The notes below the pieces were generated by a model. It saw only the letters and a program-made list of their open reading frames with translations. It had not been told where the DNA came from and did not search any database. A DNA stretch of 59,504 nucleotides. Source: Desulfatibacillum sp. (lineage in GTDB: Bacteria; Desulfobacterota; Desulfobacteria; Desulfobacterales; Desulfatibacillaceae). Every line of letters starts with the position of its first letter. The first letter of the stretch is position 1. Positions 53,121 to 59,504 of this stretch are shown piece by piece. A program made the translations under genes and the position numbers. The DNA lies in NCBI GenBank assembly GCA_016342355.1, contig JAEINP010000033.1:1-59504 (forward strand). Direction: 5' to 3'.

Positions 53121-53792
53121 TTATGATACTATTTCCCTTACACGCCCCAGGATAACACCCACAACCTCTCCAATATTTAATTGCGTGCTATCCACTAAAA
53201 TTGCGTCTACAGCAGGTTTCAGAGGGGCCACTGCCCTTGTGGAGTCGTTTCGGTCTCTCTTTTCCATATCCCTGGCCACTTCCTCCTCGGTGGGGGCCAA
53301 GCCCTTTTCCTGCAATTCCTGGTGCCTTCTGTGCGCACGCACAGAAGGATCGGCCACGAGAAAAAACTTCGCCTGAGCCTGGGGAAAGACCACGGTTCCC
53401 ATGTCTCGGCCTTCAAAAACAGCTCCACCCTTGGCGCCCAAATCCCTTTGTATGCCCAAAAGCCATTCCCGGACCAGGGGTCTGGCCGATACGGCAGAGG
53501 CTGTCATGGAAATCTCGGGAGTGCGGAGTTGGCCAGTTATGTCCTCGCCGTTGACAATCACCTTGGTTTCTTCAACTCCCGGAACCAGGGAAAGGTCCAG
53601 ATCTTTACAAATGGCGGCAAGGGCTTCATCATCGCCAGGGTCCACGTTCTGTTGACGGACCACCACGGCAAGGCCTCTATATAGGGCGCCTGTGTCCACA
53701 TAAGTGTAACCCAGTTCCTTGGCAACCGCTCTGCTCACTGTAGTTTTTCCAGCTCCTGCCGGTCCGTCAATAGTGATTATGACTTTTTCCAT
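53121..53792 (-). CDS. cmk: cytidylate kinase
   Basis: 223 residues from ATG 53792 (AGGAGAAGGC upstream). P-loop DGPAGAGKTTVS, then YVDTGALYRG, EGRDMGTVVFP and the LID-type RDRNDSTRAVAPLKPA. It phosphorylates CMP and dCMP. A longer frame back to 53861 overlaps hisC and is not preferred. It lies between hisC (31 bases upstream) and rpsA. Confidence 0.93.
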   Translation of the reverse strand: MEKVIITIDGPAGAGKTTVSRAVAKELGYTYVDTGALYRGLAVVVRQQNVDPGDDEALAAICKDLDLSLVPGVEETKVIVNGEDITGQLRTPEISMTASAVSARPLVREWLLGIQRDLGAKGGAVFEGRDMGTVVFPQAQAKFFLVADPSVRAHRRHQELQEKGLAPTEEEVARDMEKRDRNDSTRAVAPLKPAVDAILVDSTQLNIGEVVGVILGRVREIVS

Positions 53793-53823
53793 GCCTTCTC
53801 CTTGGCAATGTTTTTTGACAGGA

Positions 53824-54921
53824 CTAAAGCGCGGCCATGACTTCCTTGAAAGCCCGGACAAAACGCTCGTTTTCGTGAGGAAGGCCCACGGTCACCCGGA
53901 TGTGGTTGTCAAAACCATAGGAGCCCAAGGGCCTGATGATTACTCCTTTATATAATAAGGCTTCATAGACTTCTCTGGCGTCCCTGCCCAGGTCTATCAT
54001 GAAAAAATTGGCCTGGGTGGGGCAACAGGTCACGTCCATGTCCTGGAGCGCATGATACAGATAGTCCAAGCCGCTGTGGACGGTTTGAAGCGTCTTTGCC
54101 ACAAATTCCGTGTCTTCCAGGGCTGCCGCAGCCCCCGCCTGGGCCGGGATATTTATATTGAAAGGCGGGCGAATACGGCCAAGCATCTGGGAAGCATGCT
54201 CAGGCATTACGCCAAAACCAATCCGCAGCCCGGCCAGTCCGTAAAGTTTGGAAAAAGTCCGCAAGGTGACCACGGTATGGTCCGCATTGAGATAATCCAG
54301 GCCGGTCACCGCCTGAGGGTCCCTGTTGAACTCGATATAGGCCTCGTCCATGACCACCACAATGGAGGGGTCCACCTTTTCCAGAAAAGGCTCGAATTCC
54401 TCCTGGGTGATGGTGGTTCCGCCCGGGTTCTGGGGGGAATTGAGAAAAATGATTTTTGTCCGGGGGGTGATGGCCCGGGCCATGGCCTCAAAATCGTGCC
54501 TGAAATCCCTGGTCAGGGGAATCTTCACCGCCTTGGCGCCCTGGGCAAGAGTGGAAATAGTGTACATCATAAAGGACGGCTCGGTCATGAGAGCCTCGTC
54601 CCCGGCATTGAGGTAGACCTTGGCCAGCATGTCAATGACCTCGTCGGACCCGTTGCCCAAAACAATCTGGCTGATTTTGCAACCCATTTTGGAAGCCAGG
54701 CCCGCCATTAATTCGGGGGCGGCTCCGTCCGGGTACCTGTGGAGGTTGGTTATGGCGTGCTCCACTGCCTGCATGGCTTTTGGGGAAGGCCCCAGAGGGT
54801 TTTCATTGGAAGCCAGCTTGATGGAATCGGTGATTCCATACTCCCGCTCCAGTTCTTCCAGGGGTTTTCCCGGAACATAGGGGGGGATGGAATAAAAATA
54901 GTCAGGGGCAGTGGGTTTCAT
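53824..54921 (-). CDS. hisC: histidinol-phosphate aminotransferase
   Basis: 365 residues from ATG 54921 (GGAGGAGATC upstream). PLP-dependent transaminase: ASNENPLGPS, LGNGSDEVID, NSPQNPGGTT, DEAYIEF and the PLP Lys in TFSKLYGLAGLRIGFG. It acts in histidine synthesis; relatives accept aromatic substrates. It stands outside any his operon and precedes cmk and rpsA, an arrangement found in other Desulfobacterota-like genomes where an aromatic role is also considered. Confidence 0.92.
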   Translation of the reverse strand: MKPTAPDYFYSIPPYVPGKPLEELEREYGITDSIKLASNENPLGPSPKAMQAVEHAITNLHRYPDGAAPELMAGLASKMGCKISQIVLGNGSDEVIDMLAKVYLNAGDEALMTEPSFMMYTISTLAQGAKAVKIPLTRDFRHDFEAMARAITPRTKIIFLNSPQNPGGTTITQEEFEPFLEKVDPSIVVVMDEAYIEFNRDPQAVTGLDYLNADHTVVTLRTFSKLYGLAGLRIGFGVMPEHASQMLGRIRPPFNINIPAQAGAAAALEDTEFVAKTLQTVHSGLDYLYHALQDMDVTCCPTQANFFMIDLGRDAREVYEALLYKGVIIRPLGSYGFDNHIRVTVGLPHENERFVRAFKEVMAAL

Positions 54922-55094
54922 GATCTCCTCCGGTACGCCGCTTGGTAAAAAATTTTCTATACACATCACGGCGCGAAAAAAAAGTAAAGGGAGGAGAGTC
55001 CATATCAGATGAAATCATGCCAGGCAAGAGCCAAGAAGCCTTTCCCCAGGGCCCTTAAAGTGAGGCTGTGATCCTCGTCAGCCCATGCCCAATG

Positions 55095-55125
55095 GCAGGG
55101 GCCGGGGTTCTGGCCCCTGCTTTTT
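55095..55125 (+). terminator. orphan plus-strand terminator
   Basis: GCAGGGGCC (55095-55103) and GGCCCCTGC (55112-55120) form a perfect 9-bp stem followed by five Ts. Both neighbouring genes are on the minus strand, so no annotated plus-strand gene ends here. A small RNA transcribed from about 54990 is a possibility. Confidence 0.6.
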
Positions 55126-55151
55126 GAATGAGTAATCGTGATTACATTTTT

Positions 55152-55859
55152 TCAGGAAATGGTAGCGGCAGCTTCTTTTAGCCTTATTTCTTCCAAATCC
55201 GCCGGGGTTACGAGGAAGGGCAGCATGGTTTTTTCCATTGAGAGCCTGCTTTCTTCAAACTGTTCGTCTGTTTCAATACCCTGGACAGATATGCAATTAC
55301 CGTATCGCAAAATGACTCGGGAAAAGGGCTTGGGCGCCATAAACCGGTCCCAGGAGTGGAAATACCACGCATTTTCCGCCTCCACATGAAAGGGGACTAT
55401 CACGGCGTCAGAATCAAGGGCCAGTCGGATGACGCCTGCCTTGATCTTCCCTGCTGGTCCCCGGGGGCCATCCAGGATGTGGGCGGCAAGCCCATTTTTC
55501 TTCAGGCTTTGGACCATGTCCGCCAAGGCTTCTTTTCCGTTATTGGAAGAAGATCCCCGCACAGGGTTCCAGCCGGTTCTTTGCGCCACCCCGGCTATCA
55601 TTTCCCCGTCCTTGCTTTTGCTAATCATCAGGGCGGGATGCCATTTTCGATATTTCCGAAAATACCGGATAGCCGAAAAAAACTGTTGATGCCAGGTGCA
55701 CAAGAGAACCCGTCCCCCGCCTTCCACAACGTCCATCCATTGTTTTTCGTTTTCCACCTTCAGGCGAATAGTGCCAAGGTAAAGACGGATGAACCAATAC
55801 AGAACTCTTAGAACAGGCCTGGTCGTAAGCAGTGGTCTTAAATCGATGCGCATTTCCAT
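55152..55859 (-). CDS. DUF374 lysophospholipid-acyltransferase-like protein
   Basis: 235 residues. Contains CTWHQQFF (the H-containing acyltransferase-like start), SKSKDGEMIAGVAQRTGWNPVRGSS and DGPRGPAGKIKAG, the signature of the DUF374 branch, which is related to KDO transferase/LPLAT enzymes. An N-terminal hydrophobic segment (about 15-30) suggests membrane attachment. It probably acts in lipid A or phospholipid assembly; the substrate is not determined. It is preceded by its own 500-base gap. Confidence 0.85.
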   Translation of the reverse strand: MEMRIDLRPLLTTRPVLRVLYWFIRLYLGTIRLKVENEKQWMDVVEGGGRVLLCTWHQQFFSAIRYFRKYRKWHPALMISKSKDGEMIAGVAQRTGWNPVRGSSSNNGKEALADMVQSLKKNGLAAHILDGPRGPAGKIKAGVIRLALDSDAVIVPFHVEAENAWYFHSWDRFMAPKPFSRVILRYGNCISVQGIETDEQFEESRLSMEKTMLPFLVTPADLEEIRLKEAAATIS

Positions 55860-56371
55860 TAGCTCTTATGTGGTGTTATAAACAGCCGGTTTCATGGCCG
55901 GGGCTTGGAATGGAGGAAAGCAATCAATGCGTCCCTTTCGCCAAACACAGGAACCAAGGCGCCCGGCGGAGATCGTCAGCGCACCTCTGTTCTTGCAACC
56001 CCGGCAACCGGTTGCCGGAGTGACCTGCCTGCAAATTTTCTTAATGAAAAGATAGGAAAATCAGGAGGGTAAAGATATGGTTTCCGAATTGCGGGTTCCA
56101 ATTAACCGGCAATGGACTGAAGCAGGTTCCAGTTCTGCTCGTTGTTTTACACTACTAAGATTGAGACGATCCTGCAATAGAGAATGAACGCCCGGAAATT
56201 TGTTGAACTGACATACTGGTCTTGATTGCCTGCTAAGGCCGTGGTATTGTGCCCGAAATCTTCCGTAAGCAAATGTTTTAAAACTGCGCACCGGACTATT
56301 TTATTATTGGATCTTGCGGCAAGGGTTTTATAAGACATATTGCCTGGATTGAAAACTCCTTTTATAACAGG
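55860..56371. other. intergenic region with an 18-bp palindrome
   Basis: About 510 bases. CCGGCAACCGGTTGCCGG (56001-56018) is a perfect palindrome. A small frame with a strong ribosome-binding site is at 56077-56187. The rest is without signal apart from the divergent promoters that must be here. Confidence 0.5.
56077..56187 (+). CDS. possible 36-residue peptide or gene stub
   Basis: ATG 56077 has AGGAGGG 8 bases upstream, the strongest Shine-Dalgarno-like site in this gap. The 36 residues are Arg/Ser-rich and have no family signature. It is either a small protein, a leader peptide for the NamZ-like gene, or the surviving start of a lost gene. Confidence 0.25.
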   Translation: MVSELRVPINRQWTEAGSSSARCFTLLRLRRSCNRE

Positions 56372-57565
56372 ATGATGAGGACCTTACCCACCATGCTCGT
56401 CAATACAGGCCTGGACAATTTACTGGAATCCCCGCCGGACTGGATTACGGGCAAACGCCTGGGGCTCCTGTTCAATCCGGCCTCCGTGGACAAGGACCTC
56501 ACTTCCGCCCACATTGCCATTGACCGGCGCTTTCCGGGCCAGCTTACCACCTTGTTTTCTCCCCAGCACGGGTATCATGCCGCCCGGCAGGACAACATGA
56601 TCGAATCGGAGCATCTGAACGATCCGGACCTGGGCGTTCCCGCATACAGCCTGTATAGCGAAACCCGCATTCCTACGCCGGAGATGTTTAAGGATATTGA
56701 CATCCTGCTCATTGACATCCAGGACGTGGGCACCCGGGTATACACCTTCATGTATAGCATGAGCTATTGTATGGAAGTAGCTAAAAAAACAAATAAAACA
56801 ATATGCGTATTGGATAGACTAAACCCCATAGGAGGCCTCACGACCGAAGGCAACATCCTCCGGGAAAACTGCGCCTCCTTTGTGGGAAGATACCCCCTGC
56901 CTATGCGCCACGGCCTGACCATGGCCGAACTGGCCCGGCTATTTAACGAAGAATACGGCATCGGGTGCGACCTGAAAATCATTCCCATGACCGGCTGGAA
57001 CCGCTCCATGTTTTACGAGGAAACCAACCTCACATGGATTCCCCCCTCCCCCAACCTGCCCATGGTGGAGTCCGCCGTGGTCTATCCGGGCCAGGTCATC
57101 TGGGAGGGAACCAACATCTCCGAAGGAAGGGGAACCACCCGGCCCTTTGAAATATTCGGAGCGCCCTACCTGGACACCCATGCTTTGCTGGAAGAACTCC
57201 ATCCCCGGGAAGTGCCGGGAGCTGTCCTTCGGCCCGTGGCCTTCGAGCCCCTTTTCAACAAATGGGCGGGCCAGCTATGTCATGGCTTTCATATTCATGT
57301 GACAGACCGCAAGGCGTTCAAGCCCTACCTCACGGCCTTGCGTTTTCTTTCGGCATTTATCAAATTGTATCCCAATGATTTTGCATGGAAGCAACCGCCC
57401 TATGAATACGAATACCACCGCCTGCCCATGGACCTGATCCTGGGAGACCGGGAAATCCGGGAGGCCCTGGAAAACCAGACCTCCCCATTTGAATTGGAAA
57501 GCCACTGGCAGGACAACCTGGACGCCTTTGTAAAAACCGCGTCCAGGTTTCACATTTATCAATAA
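56372..57565 (+). CDS. DUF1343 / NamZ-like exo-beta-N-acetylmuramidase
   Basis: 397 residues. Motifs of the DUF1343/GH171 family: LGLLFNPASVDKDL, LFSPQHGY, LLIDIQDVGTRVYTF, DRLNPIGG, EGTNISEGRGTTRPF, and the late HIHVTDRKAF. NamZ removes terminal MurNAc from peptidoglycan fragments. There is no clear secretion signal, so it may be cytoplasmic and salvage muropeptides, or the start (ATG 56372 or ATG 56393) is misjudged. The RNase H gene follows 14 bases later. Confidence 0.85.
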   Translation: MMRTLPTMLVNTGLDNLLESPPDWITGKRLGLLFNPASVDKDLTSAHIAIDRRFPGQLTTLFSPQHGYHAARQDNMIESEHLNDPDLGVPAYSLYSETRIPTPEMFKDIDILLIDIQDVGTRVYTFMYSMSYCMEVAKKTNKTICVLDRLNPIGGLTTEGNILRENCASFVGRYPLPMRHGLTMAELARLFNEEYGIGCDLKIIPMTGWNRSMFYEETNLTWIPPSPNLPMVESAVVYPGQVIWEGTNISEGRGTTRPFEIFGAPYLDTHALLEELHPREVPGAVLRPVAFEPLFNKWAGQLCHGFHIHVTDRKAFKPYLTALRFLSAFIKLYPNDFAWKQPPYEYEYHRLPMDLILGDREIREALENQTSPFELESHWQDNLDAFVKTASRFHIYQ

Positions 57566-57579
57566 ATCAAGGGAATTCC

Positions 57580-58245
57580 ATGACGGAAACCAACGGCAAA
57601 TGGGTGAGAATGGCCTTCAAAAACGGTAAGGTTTGGGCCGAAACCGATGGAAAAGGCAATTTCCTTATCAATAACGGCAAGGTTAAGATCAAGTATAAAC
57701 TGGAACAGGATCAGGAATACACCTCCCGCGCCGAGAACCTGCATCCTGTGGAGTCCCTGGCAAACCGCCCGAAAACGGTTGGAAAAGCAGTCACCAAAAA
57801 ACCCATCCCCAAACACATTGCCGAAGAAAAACCCGACCTGCCCGAAAACGCCGTCATAGCCTACACCGACGGGGCATCTTCCCATAATCCCGGCCCGGCA
57901 GGCATAGGTATTTTATTGAAATACAAGGGGCACGTTAAGGAAATCGGCAAATACATTGGCGAGGCCACCAACAACGTGGCCGAATTGACAGCCATCCAGG
58001 TGGCTTTAAAGAACATCAAGAAAAAGGAACTCCCGGTCCGCCTGTTTACGGACAGCAAATATTCGTTTGGGGTGCTTTTTCAGGGATGGAAGGCCAAAGC
58101 CAACGTGGAGCTGATTGCAAAAATCCAGACGGAAATCAGCAAGTTCAAGGACATCAAGTGCTACTGGGTCAAGGGTCACGCCGACAACCCCTATAACGAA
58201 ATCGCCGACAAACTGGCCACCGAGGCCATCAAAAACAGACAATAA
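57580..58245 (+). CDS. ribonuclease HI with an N-terminal extension
   Basis: 221 residues. A C-terminal RNase H domain (about 90-221) carries the catalytic residues Asp97 (YTDGAS), Glu (NNVAELTA), Asp (TDSKYS) and the late Asp in HADNPYNEIAD. It cuts RNA in RNA/DNA hybrids. The first 60 residues form a small, Lys/Asn-rich beta-type module (KWVRMAFKNGKVWAETDGKG) unlike the usual hybrid-binding domain, then a Lys/Pro linker (61-89). The gene is tightly linked to the NamZ-like gene, without an obvious functional tie. Confidence 0.88.
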   Translation: MTETNGKWVRMAFKNGKVWAETDGKGNFLINNGKVKIKYKLEQDQEYTSRAENLHPVESLANRPKTVGKAVTKKPIPKHIAEEKPDLPENAVIAYTDGASSHNPGPAGIGILLKYKGHVKEIGKYIGEATNNVAELTAIQVALKNIKKKELPVRLFTDSKYSFGVLFQGWKAKANVELIAKIQTEISKFKDIKCYWVKGHADNPYNEIADKLATEAIKNRQ

Positions 58246-58372
58246 TTCAGCTCTCGCAAAAGACAGTTGTCCAGTCTTATATTTAAAAATCAGGTATATA
58301 AAGGAAATGATCCTGTACGGCAGTCATTTTTTCAAATTAAACGGCCTTGTACACAATAAAAGGAGATTCTGG

Positions 58373-59227
58373 GTGGGAGCAATTGATTCTGCAAAAATAA
58401 AAAAAATGATATTGGCTGAGGGAATCGAACTTGTGGGAATCGCCGACGCCAAAGACCTGATCCTGGCCTATCCCCCTCGGCCAGCCACTAATCTCATGCC
58501 TTCGGCCCAAAGCGTCATTGTCATGGCTGTGGCACATTCCCTTGGCTCTGTCTATTCCCCGGATATCATGCTTTGGACGCGGAACAAGATGCAGACATCC
58601 CGTGTGCTGGACCAAATAGCTGAGAAAATTGGACGATTTCTGGAGAGCGAAGGATTTTTGTCCCTTCCCATTTCAGCAGACAAACCCGTGGAACTTTTCA
58701 AAAGCGACCCAAAAACAGGAGAAAAATTTCGCCAGACCCGTGCGGTTGGCTTTCTTTCCTTAAAGCACGCGGCTGTAAGTTGCGGGATGGGTCAAATAGG
58801 GCGGAATAACCTCTTACTCACTCCCCAGTTCGGCCCCCACCAGAGGTTGTGTGCAATTATTACCGAAGCGCCACTTGAACCGGATGCAAAGCAGGAATTG
58901 GATCTATGCAAAGATTGCGGCAAATGCGCTAAAGCCTGCCCTTCAGGAGCCTTGAAAAACGGCAAATACGAAGCAGACCCTTGCATGGCGTACTGGTCAT
59001 ACGGTTTTAAACGTCTGCCTCCTGCAAAACTGACTGAATGGCCCAGCTATATCAAAATGATACGGGGCCATTTCACACGGCGTGATATGCTCATGGAAAG
59101 CGGCCAGACATTCATCACCGATGTGGATAACTGCATTGAATGTATGCGCGTTTGTCCTGTGGGAAAAAGTTGGAAGAACATCCGGCCCAAGAACCTTGCG
59201 CCGCAAAAATCAGGGGGTACGGAATAA
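58373..59227 (+). CDS. QueG-like double [4Fe-4S] cluster protein
   Basis: 284 residues from GTG 58373, preferred because AGGAG stands 7 bases upstream (58361-58365); ATG 58307 is in frame but has a poor site. Two ferredoxin-like Cys sets, CKDCGKCAKACPSGAL and the later CIECMRVCPVG, and the preceding SCGMGQIGRNNLLLTP resemble epoxyqueuosine reductase QueG and related B12/FeS reductases. Whether it reduces epoxyqueuosine, B12-substrates or something else is not clear. It overlaps no neighbour and lies after the RNase H gene. Confidence 0.8.
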   Translation: MGAIDSAKIKKMILAEGIELVGIADAKDLILAYPPRPATNLMPSAQSVIVMAVAHSLGSVYSPDIMLWTRNKMQTSRVLDQIAEKIGRFLESEGFLSLPISADKPVELFKSDPKTGEKFRQTRAVGFLSLKHAAVSCGMGQIGRNNLLLTPQFGPHQRLCAIITEAPLEPDAKQELDLCKDCGKCAKACPSGALKNGKYEADPCMAYWSYGFKRLPPAKLTEWPSYIKMIRGHFTRRDMLMESGQTFITDVDNCIECMRVCPVGKSWKNIRPKNLAPQKSGGTE

Positions 59228-59257
59228 TCAGGACGATAGTGCCCTTTTTGCATCGGG

Positions 59258-59504
59258 ATGACGGACTTGTGGGAGGCGGATATTAGATTGAAAAGAGAGA
59301 AGGCATTTGAGTGGTGGTGGTGCATCCTCCAGGGCCACCCGCGCAAAACAATCGCTTTGGTTTTAACCGCCATGCATTTTTTACTTTTCAGCCAATGTTC
59401 CAAAACACCCGGCAAAGAACTTGAGGTTTATCCCAACCCCCAACCCGCAGGATGTGACCCAAAAAAACAGAGTCATTATCTTGTGAGACATTGCCATCAA
59501 AAAC
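59258..59504 (+). CDS. lipoprotein, N-terminal part, cut by the window end
   Basis: The frame is open from ATG 59258 to the right edge. TTG 59288, with GGGAGG 11 bases upstream, is an alternative start. After a short basic N-terminus, RKTIALVLTAMHFLLFSQC is a lipoprotein signal with lipobox Cys. The mature part (SKTPGKELEV...) begins a Pro/Lys-rich linker. The family cannot be judged from the visible 82 residues. Confidence 0.5.
   Translation, partial: MTDLWEADIRLKREKAFEWWWCILQGHPRKTIALVLTAMHFLLFSQCSKTPGKELEVYPNPQPAGCDPKKQSHYLVRHCHQK

Noticed and set aside
58115-58372. Longer N-terminus for the QueG-like protein
   Set aside because: Overlaps the RNase H gene and lacks a ribosome-binding site; GTG 58373 has AGGAG at good spacing.
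1-59504. CRISPR arrays, rRNA operons and complete insertion sequences
   Set aside because: No regularly spaced direct repeats, no rRNA-like sequence and no transposase gene were seen; only small palindromic elements are present.

Overview
The window looks like a chromosomal segment of a Gram-negative anaerobe of the Desulfobacterota, most likely a Desulfobacteraceae-type sulfate reducer. This is inferred from gene content and order, not from a marker search. Supporting signs are a class II (B12) ribonucleotide reductase, an rpsF-rpsR-DUF2232-rplI-dnaB ribosomal cluster, a DUF4390-NtrY-NtrX-RsmD cluster, many long two-component proteins, and a branched-chain acyl-CoA degradation cluster of the kind expected in alkane- or fatty-acid-oxidising sulfate reducers. 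No sulfate-reduction, rRNA or tRNA gene is present.

Layout. 1-1215 is a phage-derived scrap: a D12-class adenine methylase preceded by a three-way-junction RNA that resembles the phage C4 antisense RNA. 1656-6210 is a graveyard of signalling genes (a frameshifted PAS-kinase-receiver hybrid, an internally deleted CheB/CheR-type protein, a kinase C-terminal stub with an intact receiver) around a peroxisomal-type SDR. 6242-8945 (minus) holds dacB, a DedA-like protein and pcm. 9083-12481 (plus) holds an unknown protein, a radical SAM enzyme and MltF. 12700-13500 is lipoprotein territory.

14073-24181 is the most distinctive block. A crotonase and a 508-residue regulator made of two complete tandem TetR copies face each other. 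Divergent from the regulator is a plus-strand series: MFE-2-like SDR, SCP-x thiolase, SCP2 protein, acyl-CoA dehydrogenase, acyl-CoA ligase and alpha-methylacyl-CoA racemase. Together these read as activation, epimerisation and beta-oxidation of methyl-branched acyl-CoAs, with a palindrome over the core promoter as a candidate TetR site. A mobile-element-like inverted repeat follows.

24471-27428 (minus) is purC, a ParB-like protein and a spore-photoproduct-lyase-like radical SAM enzyme, with overlapping reading frames. 27784-33382 (minus) is housekeeping: phosphoesterase, queA, dnaB, rplI, DUF2232, rpsR and rpsF. 33762-44885 (plus) is DUF4390, ntrY, ntrX, rsmD, coaD, a LysR regulator, nrdJ and a membrane spermidine-synthase-like protein. 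44899-49978 (minus) is dnaE and guaB. 50234-50842 (plus) is a YrdC/Sua5-like protein. 50953-55859 (minus) is rpsA, cmk, hisC and a DUF374 acyltransferase. 56372-59504 (plus) is NamZ-like, an RNase HI with an extra N-terminal part, a QueG-like ferredoxin-type protein and the beginning of a lipoprotein cut by the window edge.

The items most worth a second look are the tandem single-chain TetR with its operator, the C4-like RNA with complementarity to the methylase ribosome-binding site, the SPL/ParB-like pair, several palindromic intergenic elements, and the NtrX homologue whose GAFTGA loop reads GAFPGA.
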